Positions 1 through 5,130 of a DNA stretch of 9,231 nt are shown in pieces (the first letter of the stretch is position 1; the number at the start of each line of letters is the position of its first letter). The DNA is from Dehalococcoidia bacterium (GTDB lineage: Bacteria; Chloroflexota; Dehalococcoidia; JAENJB01), in assembly GCA_016844565.1 (NCBI GenBank), contig JAENJB010000051.1:1-9231 (forward strand), written 5' to 3'. The translations under genes and the position numbers were made by a program. A model generated the notes under the pieces. That model was not told the DNA's origin and searched no databases. It worked only from the letters and a program-made list of their open reading frames with translations.

Positions 1-1
1 C

Positions 2-97
2 GACCCCCTGCCCTTCGGGCCCTTCCTGGCGGCGGCGGCCATGGTGGGGCTGCTATGGGGGAGGGACATACTGCAGTGGTATCTGCAACTACTGTAG
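2..97 (+). CDS. Prepilin peptidase (type IV leader peptidase, A24 family), C-terminal end
   Basis: Reading from base 2, 31 codons run to a TAG at 95-97. The peptide begins DPLPFGPFLAAAAMVGLLWG and ends in WYLQLL. The PFGPFLA motif followed by a hydrophobic stretch and a glycine is the typical last transmembrane segment of PilD/TadV-type prepilin peptidases, integral membrane aspartyl proteases that remove leader peptides from type IV pilins and related secretion pseudopilins. The two catalytic aspartates would lie upstream, outside the window, so activity cannot be judged. The gene converges on the terminase gene, with 38 bases between the two stop codons and no clear terminator hairpin. The identification rests on this short but characteristic tail. 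Confidence 0.78.
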   Translation, partial: DPLPFGPFLAAAAMVGLLWGRDILQWYLQLL

Positions 98-110
98 AAC
101 CCCTGAACTT

Positions 111-135
111 GAGATTGCTTCTTTCGTCATGAGGG
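111..135. repeat. Degraded half-copy of the GTCATTGCGAG/GAAGCAATCTC repeat
   Basis: GAGATTGCTTC at 111-121 is identical to the inner arm of the repeat at 6398-6408 and is followed by a corrupted GTCATGAGG. It sits in the 38-base gap between the convergent prepilin peptidase and terminase genes. It is too decayed to delimit precisely. Confidence 0.4.
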
Positions 136-1512
136 TTACGCTGTAGCCCCCTGAGCGTGACGGGGGGAGTAGACACCGGCCGCTTCCACCAGCAATGCCA
201 GACTCATCAGGAAATCGTCGTGCCCTTCCGCCGGGTCAACGTAGAAGTTCATGGTCTGGTTGGGACGGTAGCTGCGCCGTGCGCGTTCCATCTGGCGCCA
301 GCACTCCTGGTATTCCTGTGAGCCATCCCCCTGATACATCTGAAGCCGGCCGGAGTTGATAGCCGCCAGCAGGTCGAAGCCAAATCGCGACTTGGCCTGA
401 GCCGAGAAGAGCAAGGGAAGGACGACTGAAGCTCCCAGGGTCTTCCTGAGGAAGCTCGCCATGCCGGCCCCCACCCCGGTGGCATCCACCGCCACCTTGC
501 GGCAACCCCATACCCGCTTCAGCAGGTCCACCAGTTGGAGGAAAAGCGTATCATGTGGCTCGCCCTGCCAGCAGCGTTGCTCCACCACCTGGATTTGAGG
601 TAATCCCGATAACATCGGGACGAGCGAAGACTTGTAGCTGACCTCCCCTATCGTCAGCACGGTCGCATCTCCCCCATGATTGGGCGCTCCCGCTGTCCCC
701 GCCTCGCCGGCCAGGTCAAGGCCGGCCACATAGCTCCGCCCGGTCTCAGGCCCGTGCCTGCGGGAGTGACTTCCCTGAAGCTGGGCCATCTGGGCGGGGC
801 TTAGAAAGCCTCCACCGCCGGGCAGGGACTCAAGGCAGTACTGGGTGAGGAAGAGAGGATGCTTCTCGCCAAGGCGCTCCCTTTCCCCCTCGACATAGCG
901 CCCGTAGTCCTCGTTGTAGCGGGCCACCTCCTGCCAGTCATAGCGAAAATGGCGCTTCAGCCCATCGCGACGCTCCAACTCCAGGTTCATCTGCTTCGCC
1001 TGCTCCAGCAGGCTGGCGTCATCCCAGGTGGTACCCCAGAGCACTGCCGTCACATTGCCGGCCGCTCCCATGGGACGGAACTCCTTGTAGTACTTCTCCG
1101 GGAGGATATCCTGGCTCTCGTCCAGCTCCAGCAGGATGTCGGCGGTGTGCCCCACCACCCCCGAGGAGCGGTCGGCGGAGAAGAAGAGCTGGCGCGCCCG
1201 GCCCAGGCGGAGGACGTAGCCCATCTCGCTATGGAGGAAACGGCCGTACCCGCAGGCGCGAAGGCGGTCCTCCAGACGGCGGCGGCTGATGAGGGACTGG
1301 GGCTTGAAGGTAGGTGAGGCTTTGACGAGGTTGCCCCCACGGCCCATGTTGAGTGTGAGCAGGAGCACCTCGAGCTGGGCCGAGAGCTCGTTCTTTCCCC
1401 CCTGGCGGGCGACCTCAACGGAAAAGGTCAGCCCGCGGCGGCCGAGTACGCTCTCCAGCACGGCACGGGCGATTTCTTTCTGATAGGGACGTAATGGTGG
1501 CAGACAGGGCAT
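136..1512 (-). CDS. Phage-type terminase large subunit (TerL)
   Basis: This 458-residue protein is a DNA-packaging motor subunit with an N-terminal ATPase and a C-terminal RNase H-fold nuclease. The ATPase shows a Walker A-like ARQGGKNE (residues 35-42; the usual Ser/Thr after Lys40 is Asn41), Walker B LLELDES (Asp131-Glu132) and a GTT coupling motif near 159-161. The nuclease has AGLDLAGE (Asp266), VAVDATG (Asp343) and HDDFL (Asp432/433), so all three acidic positions are present. The start is taken at 1512 because GAGGAG lies six to seven bases upstream; an in-frame ATG at 1542 would add ten residues but has no ribosome site and lies in a dispersed repeat. No portal, protease or capsid gene follows: the next gene is prepilin peptidase on the opposite strand. 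The length suits TerL. It is probably a prophage remnant or a domesticated orphan. A mini-palindrome at 604-620 lies within the frame. Confidence 0.85.
   Translation of the reverse strand: MPCLPPLRPYQKEIARAVLESVLGRRGLTFSVEVARQGGKNELSAQLEVLLLTLNMGRGGNLVKASPTFKPQSLISRRRLEDRLRACGYGRFLHSEMGYVLRLGRARQLFFSADRSSGVVGHTADILLELDESQDILPEKYYKEFRPMGAAGNVTAVLWGTTWDDASLLEQAKQMNLELERRDGLKRHFRYDWQEVARYNEDYGRYVEGERERLGEKHPLFLTQYCLESLPGGGGFLSPAQMAQLQGSHSRRHGPETGRSYVAGLDLAGEAGTAGAPNHGGDATVLTIGEVSYKSSLVPMLSGLPQIQVVEQRCWQGEPHDTLFLQLVDLLKRVWGCRKVAVDATGVGAGMASFLRKTLGASVVLPLLFSAQAKSRFGFDLLAAINSGRLQMYQGDGSQEYQECWRQMERARRSYRPNQTMNFYVDPAEGHDDFLMSLALLVEAAGVYSPRHAQGATA
604..620. repeat. Mini-palindrome copy 1 (inside terminase CDS)
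   Basis: TCCCGAT-AAC-ATCGGGA is a perfect 7-3-7 inverted repeat. On the coding (minus) strand it is translated as part of VPMLSGLP, between the presumed beta strands of the nuclease domain. The same architecture recurs at 4258, 4360, 4547 and 5131. Confidence 0.75.
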
Positions 1513-1537
1513 TGAGGCACTCCTCTTCGTCCGGTAT

Positions 1538-1569
1538 GTCATTGCGAGGCACGAAGTGCCGAAGCAATC
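1538..1569. repeat. Dispersed repeat GTCATTGCGAG...GAAGCAATC (short copy)
   Basis: The element runs GTCATTGCGAG, then a GGCAC-GAA-GTGCC hairpin (1548-1560), then GAAGCAATC. Its ends match the left half of the longer element at 6333-6377. It contains the spurious upstream ATG (1542, minus strand) of the terminase frame, and it separates the broken small gene from the terminase. Confidence 0.65.
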
Positions 1570-1578
1570 CGTGATGTT

Positions 1579-1615
1579 CCCTCTCCCTTGACGGGAGAGG
1601 GATAGGGAGAGGGTG
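1579..1615. repeat. CCCTCTCCC hairpin repeat, copy C
   Basis: CCCTCTCCCTTGACGGGAGAGGG forms a near-perfect hairpin, followed by ATAGGGAGAGGGTG. It matches the first part of the composite repeats at 2680 and 4038; the second (CTTCGACAAG...) part is absent here. Confidence 0.75.
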
Positions 1616-1622
1616 ATTACTG

Positions 1623-2003
1623 CTACAACTTACCCAGCAGTCTCTCCCCAACCTTCACGCCCAGAGGCAAAGCCAGCTCCTTGAGCACATTCACAATGGT
1701 ATCCCGGAGAGTGGCATCGTCATCCTGGCTGAGGTTATATCTGGACTTCACCAGGCGGGCGAGGGTGTTGGACGCCTGGAGCAGCAGCTTGATATCCTCC
1801 GGGTCCCATCCAGCACCCGGGAGTAGAATCCCGGGCGCGGAGCCTTACCGCCTTTTCGGGCTTCTCTTGCCGCCAAGGGCGGCCCCCTCTTTCTCGGCTC
1901 TTCTGCCCGTCTGCCGGGCCAGCACCGTGGCCGCCGAATGCACCAGAGCATATGCCGCCAGGTCAAGTCGGCGCGCTTCTATGGCCAGCCGGAGGAATGT
2001 CAT
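1623..2003 (-). pseudogene. Small unrecognised gene broken by an in-frame TAA
   Basis: From ATG at 2003, with AAGGAG nine bases upstream (2013-2018), the frame reads 52 codons (MTFLRLAIEARRLDLAAYAL...) to a TAA at 1845-1847. It then stays open in the same frame for 73 more codons to a TAG at 1623-1625. The downstream part (WDPEDIKLLLQASNTLARLV..., ending GERLLGKL) has protein-like composition and alpha-helical character but no ATG, GTG or TTG start of its own near its beginning. The break is followed at once by a perfect CCCGGGA/TCCCGGG hairpin (1816-1835). I do not recognise the family. Because it lies directly upstream of the terminase on the same strand, a phage-related partner is possible, but no HTH motif of a small terminase is evident. 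It could also be two genes, a sequencing error, or a recent nonsense mutation. Confidence 0.55.
1816..1835. repeat. CCCGGGA-6-TCCCGGG hairpin inside the broken gene
   Basis: This is a perfect 7-bp inverted repeat with a 6-base loop, nine bases downstream (minus-strand sense) of the interrupting TAA. It resembles the mini-palindromes in size but has CCCGGGA arms instead of TCCCGAY, so it is listed separately. It may be an insertion that disrupted the gene. Confidence 0.5.
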
Positions 2004-2025
2004 CTTTTACAACTCCTTGCCGCCG

Positions 2026-2055
2026 ATACTAGCACAGATGTTCTACTATGGGCAA
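2026..2055 (-). promoter_or_regulatory. Possible sigma70 promoter of the small gene/terminase unit
   Basis: On the minus strand TTGCCC (2055-2050) and TAGTAT (2031-2026) are separated by 18 bases. Each hexamer matches the consensus at four of six positions. The predicted start near 2019 would leave a very short leader that just includes the AAGGAG site. Confidence 0.35.
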
Positions 2056-2108
2056 GCGTCTTCTGTCGGGAAGAGCAGGGCAGACTAAGGAGGTCGTTAA
2101 CGCTCTCT

Positions 2109-2615
2109 CTATTGTAGCTCTTCGACAAAGCGGGCCAGCTCTCGCGCCGAGAGGGCCCCGAGCCACCGCCGCACCACCTTTCCCTCCCGCGAGATGAAGA
2201 AGGTCTCGGGGACGCCGGTCACCCTGTAGGCGGTGGTGATTCTGCCATCGCGGTCCGGCCCGTTGGGATAGGTGATGGAGAACTCCTCCAGGAAACTGAG
2301 GGCACCCTTCTCCTCATCCCAGATATTCACGCCCAGAAAGACCACCCCCTTGTCTTTGTATGTGCGCCAGGCCTCCGCCAGGGCCGGCGCTTCCTCACGG
2401 CAGGGAATACACCAGGACGCCCAGAAGTTCAGGACCACGGGCCTGCCTCTCAGGTCAGTCAGGGAGATGGTCTCGCCTTTGAATGTGGTGAAGGTGAAAT
2501 CGGGAGCGCCCCGAAGCGGAGAGGCCTCCCCCGCCTGCCGGGCGAGGCCCCAGCCCAGAAGCCCGAGGAACCCCAGCACCACCAGCGATATCGAGACAAA
2601 GAGGAACCTGCGCAC
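2109..2615 (-). CDS. Membrane-anchored thioredoxin-like redoxin (TlpA/ResA/CcmG type)
   Basis: This 168-residue protein has an N-terminal MRR and one hydrophobic segment (about residues 4-25) that should anchor it outside the cytoplasmic membrane, then an AhpC/TSA-like TlpA domain. The active site is FWASWCIPC (Cys69, Cys72) and the cis-proline loop is TGVPETFFI (Pro136), both standard for the family. Such proteins reduce disulfides in apocytochromes c or other exported proteins. With no cytochrome or ccm gene in the window, the substrate cannot be named. The start is a GTG at 2615; no other start keeps the basic residues before the membrane segment. No Shine-Dalgarno site precedes it, but an excellent promoter ends five bases upstream, so the mRNA is probably leaderless. 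It faces away from the zinc-ribbon gene and precedes the broken gene on the same strand, with a 105-base gap. Confidence 0.9.
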   Translation of the reverse strand: MRRFLFVSISLVVLGFLGLLGWGLARQAGEASPLRGAPDFTFTTFKGETISLTDLRGRPVVLNFWASWCIPCREEAPALAEAWRTYKDKGVVFLGVNIWDEEKGALSFLEEFSITYPNGPDRDGRITTAYRVTGVPETFFISREGKVVRRWLGALSARELARFVEELQ

Positions 2616-2620
2616 ACTCT

Positions 2621-2649
2621 ATTCTATGAAGACACTGGACGGCTGTCAA
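2621..2649 (-). promoter_or_regulatory. Strong sigma70-type promoter of the redoxin gene (leaderless)
   Basis: On the minus strand TTGACA (2649-2644) and TAGAAT (2626-2621) are separated by exactly 17 bases. The GTG start at 2615 is the sixth base after the -10, where transcription normally begins, so the transcript should start at or within a base or two of the start codon. Confidence 0.75.
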
Positions 2650-2679
2650 AGGAGGCTTCCGCGAAACTGCTCGTCAAGT

Positions 2680-2800
2680 CCCTCTCCCTCGACGGGAGAG
2701 GTTAGGAGAGGGTGACGTTTGGAGCGTCGGCGGATGCATCCCCCTCTCTCCTTCGACAAGCTCAGGACAGGTTCTAACTCTCCCCCTCCAGGGGGGAGAG
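2680..2800. repeat. Composite dispersed repeat, copy A
   Basis: The left unit is CCCTCTCCCTCGACGGGAGAGG followed by TTAGGAGAGGGTG (2680-2714). The right unit (2741-2800) holds CCTTCGACAAGCTCAGGACAG, TTCTAACTC and a CTCCCCC/GGGGGGAG hairpin. A 46-base run (2741-2786) is identical to 4090-4135. The two units are joined by unrelated spacer DNA. It fills most of the intergenic space between two divergent promoters. Confidence 0.8.
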
Positions 2801-2849
2801 AATTGTGCGAAAGGGGAGCGTTTCGCGGGACGCTCCAAACCGCGGTTTG

Positions 2850-2878
2850 TTGACAGAGTGGAGAAGCCCCCCTAGAAT
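2850..2878 (+). promoter_or_regulatory. Strong sigma70-type promoter of the zinc-ribbon/RNase HI operon
   Basis: TTGACA (2850-2855), 17 bases, TAGAAT (2873-2878): the same hexamers and spacing as the divergent redoxin promoter. Transcription should start near 2885, giving a leader of about 24 bases that carries AGGAGAG (2900-2906) before the ATG at 2909. Confidence 0.8.
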
Positions 2879-2908
2879 TAGGAGACTTTTTCACCCTTCA
2901 GGAGAGAT

Positions 2909-3601
2909 ATGGCCCAATCCAAACACCTCTACGAGCTGCAAAAGTCCGACCTCGATATTGAGATGTCCCAGGCTGCGCTCCGCCAGTTGGTGGGTAAACT
3001 GGGGGAGAGCCAGACCCTCGTCGAGGCCAGGGCCGGGGTCGAGGTTGAGGAGGCCAGTCTGGAGAAGGTGCGCGCCGAGCATCGCTCCCTGGAAGAGGAG
3101 GCGGAGGTCCTGGCCTCCCGAATCAAGAGCGAGTCCGAGAGACTTTACGGGGGCAAGGTGAAGAGCCCCAAAGAGCTCTCCGGTATCGAGCAGGAAGTCA
3201 AGGCGCTCAAGGGCAAGAAGCGCGAGCGCGAGGACCGCTTGCTCGAGTTGATGGAGCAGTCGGACCACATGCAGATGGCGGTGAAGGAGAAAAGGGAGCG
3301 CCTCCGGCAGGTGGAGGAAGAATGGCGGGAGGAACAGCAGCAGTTCGCCGCCGAGAAGACCGACCTGGAAGAGGGGCTGGAATCCCTGGAGGAGCGGCGG
3401 CAGGAGCTGGCCGGCGCCGTCGGAGCGGAGGAGTTGCGACTTTATGACACGCTTCGCCGGAGCAAGGGTCAGGCCGTGGTGCGTATCGAGCTGGGTAGAT
3501 GCCAGGGGTGCCGCCTCACGCTCTCGGTAGCCGAGTTGCAGCAGGCCAGGACGGGGAAGATAATGCAGTGCCATAGCTGCGGCCGCATTCTTTACCTGTG
3601 A
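2909..3601 (+). CDS. Coiled-coil protein with C-terminal C4 zinc ribbon (DUF164/zf-RING_7 type)
   Basis: This 230-residue protein is soluble. Residues of roughly 10-180 are rich in Glu, Lys, Leu and Arg with heptad-like spacing and should form a long antiparallel coiled-coil hairpin. A C-terminal zinc ribbon follows: CQGC (Cys198, Cys201) and CHSC (Cys221, Cys224). This arrangement defines a widespread bacterial family; related proteins are thought to bind nucleic acid or act as adaptors, but no reaction is established. The ATG at 2909 has AGGAGAG 2-8 bases upstream and sits behind a strong promoter. The stop codon overlaps the RNase HI-like start (TGATG), so the two are translated together. 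Pairing with an RNase HI-like gene is seen in other phyla, including Actinobacteria. Length is normal for the family. Confidence 0.9.
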   Translation: MAQSKHLYELQKSDLDIEMSQAALRQLVGKLGESQTLVEARAGVEVEEASLEKVRAEHRSLEEEAEVLASRIKSESERLYGGKVKSPKELSGIEQEVKALKGKKREREDRLLELMEQSDHMQMAVKEKRERLRQVEEEWREEQQQFAAEKTDLEEGLESLEERRQELAGAVGAEELRLYDTLRRSKGQAVVRIELGRCQGCRLTLSVAELQQARTGKIMQCHSCGRILYL

Positions 3602-4008
3602 TGAAGTGGTCAGGGGGTGAGAGCCTGGTACTCTATGTCGACGGCTCAGCCAAACCCAACCCCGGCCCTGCCAGGATCGGCGCCCTGCTGGAAAACGATG
3701 GCGGGGAGAAGATGAAGACCCTCTCGAGGAGTATCGGGTGGGCCACCAACAACGAGGCGGAGTACCGCGCCCTCCTCGCCGGCCTGGAAATGGCGGCGGC
3801 AGTCTCCCACAAGTCCAACCACCTCGAGGTGCGCAGCGATTCCGAGCTTATGGTGAGGCAACTCCACGGCTCTTACAGGGTGAAAAAGCAGAATCTCATG
3901 CCCCTGCACCGCCGGGCGATCGAGCTTCTCCGGGCCTTCCCCTCCGCGAATATCAGGCACATTCCCCGGGAGATGAACAAGGCCCACACCGTGGCCGACG
4001 GATGCTGA
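3601..4008 (+). CDS. RNase HI-like protein, C-terminus atypical
   Basis: This 135-residue protein has the single-domain RNase HI fold (RVT_3 type), which cuts RNA in RNA-DNA hybrids. It shows YVDGSAKPNPGP (Asp14), NNEAEYRALL (Glu54) and RSDSELMVRQLHG (Asp80). The final catalytic segment normally reads N-x-x-A-D-x-x-A; here it is REMNKAHTVADGC and then stop, so the fourth Asp can only be Asp133, three residues late. If 19 bases (3979-3997) are skipped, the frame continues as NKAADRQAA and a TAG, which fits the family; an insertion with frameshift is therefore likely and activity uncertain. The ATG at 3601 overlaps the upstream TGA and lacks its own ribosome site, indicating translational coupling; a GTG at 3598 is an alternative. 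The next gene on the strand is rnpB. Confidence 0.8.
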   Translation: MKWSGGESLVLYVDGSAKPNPGPARIGALLENDGGEKMKTLSRSIGWATNNEAEYRALLAGLEMAAAVSHKSNHLEVRSDSELMVRQLHGSYRVKKQNLMPLHRRAIELLRAFPSANIRHIPREMNKAHTVADGC

Positions 4009-4037
4009 CCGGCAGGCGGCATAGTCATTGTACTATT

Positions 4038-4149
4038 CCCTCTCCCTTGACGGGAGAGGGTTTGGGAGAGGGTGCGCTCTGAAGAAGAACCCCTCTCTCC
4101 TTCGACAAGCTCAGGACAGGTTCTAACTCTCCCCCGCAAGGGGGGAGAG
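4038..4149. repeat. Composite dispersed repeat, copy B
   Basis: It has the same two-unit structure as 2680-2800: CCCTCTCCCTTGACGGGAGAGGG and TTTGGGAGAGGGTG, a different spacer, then CCTTCGACAAGCTCAGGACAG, TTCTAACTC and a CTCCCCC/GGGGGGAG hairpin. The 46 bases 4090-4135 are identical to 2741-2786. It lies between the RNase HI-like gene and the RNase P RNA promoter, where its hairpins could also limit read-through. Confidence 0.8.
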
Positions 4150-4198
4150 TAAACCGGGGACGGATTCCCTCCGGGCTTCGTCCAGATGGAATCGGGGC

Positions 4199-4227
4199 TC
4201 GCAATGACAGCGAGCGAGGGCTATAAT
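4199..4227 (+). promoter_or_regulatory. Promoter of RNase P RNA
   Basis: A consensus TATAAT lies at 4222-4227, and the first G of the P1 helix (4234) is the seventh base downstream, exactly where transcription should begin. The -35 is weak (TCGCAA at 4199-4204, 17-base spacer) and belongs to a remnant of the TCGCAATGAC dispersed repeat. Confidence 0.7.
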
Positions 4228-4257
4228 GTAACTGGGGGCAAGCAGACCGGGTGGCCG

Positions 4258-4274
4258 CCCCGATTTTATCGGGG
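4258..4274. repeat. Mini-palindrome copy 2 (RNase P RNA, P3 region)
   Basis: CCCCGAT-TTT-ATCGGGG is a perfect 7-3-7 inverted repeat directly before the conserved AGGAAAGTCC, in the position of the variable P3 hairpin. Confidence 0.75.
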
Positions 4275-4359
4275 AGGAAAGTCCGAACTCCGCCGGGCAG
4301 GGTGCTGGGTAACACCCAGGAGGGGTGACCCTACGGAAAGTGCCACAGAAAACATACCG

Positions 4360-4376
4360 TCCCGACCAGGTCGGGA
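4360..4376. repeat. Mini-palindrome copy 3 (RNase P RNA, P12 region)
   Basis: TCCCGAC-CAG-GTCGGGA is a perfect 7-3-7 inverted repeat between the ACAGAAA element and AGGGTGAAAAGG, where the variable P12 stem lies in type A RNAs. P12 here consists of essentially nothing else. Confidence 0.75.
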
Positions 4377-4546
4377 TAAGGGTGAAAAGGCGAGGTAAGA
4401 GCTCACCAGCGTCCGGGAGACCGGCCGGCTGGGCAAACCCCACCCGGAGCAAGACCAAATAGGGGGACCACGGGACGCCCGGACCACGTCCTCGGGTTGG
4501 TCGCTGGACCCCGATGGTAACGTCGGGGCTAGATAGATGGCCACCG

Positions 4547-4563
4547 TCTCGACAGCGTCGGGA
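4547..4563. repeat. Mini-palindrome copy 4 (RNase P RNA, P19 region)
   Basis: TCTCGAC-AGC-GTCGGGA has the same 7-3-7 form with one T-G pair. It lies between AGATAGATGGCC and ACAGGATTCGGC, the place of the optional P19 stem. Confidence 0.6.
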
Positions 4564-4785
4564 TACAGGATTCGGCTTATAGGTCTACTTGCCCCCCTGT
4601 TCCTCTTAAGGATTTTAGACTTTGCATTTTGAATTTTTCCCTTCCATCCCCCACCCCCAGCTAAAAAGTCGCTCCAGAGAGGTCAGTGCCTTCAATACAT
4701 CGGTTTGCAAGGCTGCCCGAAGGCGGCCCAGTCCTGCTCCTTGCCCGTCAACAACCTTGCAGCCCCAAGAGAGGCAGGGCCTAAA

Positions 4786-5031
4786 ATGGGTTCCGTCTTC
4801 ATGAAAGCTATCGAATCCACCCACCCTACCGTTTGTGAGTTCATCATGTTCTGCGCCGAGCGACGCGGGCGTGAATGGCTGCCCCTCTACGATGAGATGT
4901 GCCGCGTCGCCTCACGCCGCTTCTTCAAGGGCCTCGGCTACACCGAGCTGAGGAATCTTGGGCTTTTCCTCGGCTTGACTGAACTCGACCACACCGCCGC
5001 ACTGGTGACCCGCACCCTTTCGCAGGTCTAG
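4786..5031 (+). CDS. Small protein of unknown function
   Basis: This 81-residue soluble protein is mostly helical by composition, with no signal peptide, membrane segment or metal motif. Its central part, CAERRGREWLPLYDEMCRVASRRFF split here as CAERRGREWLPLYDEM and CRVASRRFF, and GLGYTELRNLGLFLGL, looks like a real folded protein. I do not recognise the family. The start is uncertain: ATG 4786 has a poor AGAGAGG 11 bases upstream; ATG 4801, five codons later, gives 76 residues but has no ribosome site; a TTG at 4705 would extend it with unlikely sequence. It lies between rnpB and the S41 protease. The 189 bases before it hold an AT-rich stretch and no gene that I can support. Confidence 0.6.
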   Translation: MGSVFMKAIESTHPTVCEFIMFCAERRGREWLPLYDEMCRVASRRFFKGLGYTELRNLGLFLGLTELDHTAALVTRTLSQV

Positions 5032-5061
5032 CATAGCCCCTACCCACTGCAGGGGCGAGGT

Positions 5062-5090
5062 TTGCCTTTGTTACCCCCGCTCGCTAGAAT
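5062..5090 (+). promoter_or_regulatory. Promoter of the S41 protease gene
   Basis: TTGCCT (5062-5067), 17 bases, TAGAAT (5085-5090). Transcription from about 5097 gives a leader of about 60 bases that contains the mini-palindrome and the AAAGGAG site. The -10 equals that of the promoters at 2621 and 2873. Confidence 0.6.
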
Positions 5091-5130
5091 AGTCCAAGCA
5101 GCCCGTTCTTGTTTGCTTTGCCACTGTGAA

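Larger units (their letters stand above)
4234..4596 (+). ncRNA. rnpB: RNase P RNA, bacterial type A
   Basis: This is the catalytic RNA of ribonuclease P, which removes 5' leaders from pre-tRNAs. The ends pair as helix P1 (GGGGGCAAG at 4234-4242 with CTTGCCCCC near 4588-4596, extended by AGACC/GGTCT). Conserved elements appear in order: GAGGAAAGTCCGAACTCC (from 4274), CCACAGAAA, GGGTGAAAAGGCGAGGTAAG, GGAGCAAGACCAAATAGGG, AGATAGATGG and ACAGGATTCGGCTTAT. P18 (4509-4528) is closed by a GTAA tetraloop, as expected for docking on P8. The peripheral hairpins in the P3, P12 and P19 positions are built from TCCCGAY/RTCGGGA mini-palindromes. In L15, the tRNA 3'-CCA contact reads GGC (4432-4434) where GGU is usual. 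The length of about 363 bases is normal. No clear terminator hairpin follows. Confidence 0.95.

Noticed and set aside
859..1317. 152-codon open frame opposite the terminase
   Set aside because: It is antisense to a gene with clear motifs and shows no domain of its own; an effect of high GC.
1540..1542. Upstream ATG giving a 468-residue terminase
   Set aside because: It lies in a dispersed repeat without a ribosome site, while ATG 1512 has GAGGAG at good spacing.
1681..2088. 135-codon plus-strand frame over the broken gene
   Set aside because: Ser/Arg-rich translation with no motif and no ribosome site; the minus strand has a good one.
2500..2514. TCGGG-AGCGC-CCCGA in the redoxin gene as a mini-palindrome
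   Set aside because: The arms are in the opposite order and only five bases long; likely chance at this GC content.
2891..3574. 227-codon minus-strand frame over the zinc-ribbon gene
   Set aside because: The Leu-rich translation is the antisense reflection of Glu/Lys/Leu coiled-coil codons; the plus strand has promoter, ribosome site and zinc ribbon.
1538..4149. Repeats as a CRISPR array
   Set aside because: The copies are scattered, differ in length and are not separated by regular spacers; no cas genes are present.
4509..4528. CCCCGATGGTAACGTCGGGG as another mini-palindrome
   Set aside because: It is the expected P18 stem with a GTAA tetraloop and lacks the 7-3-7 form.
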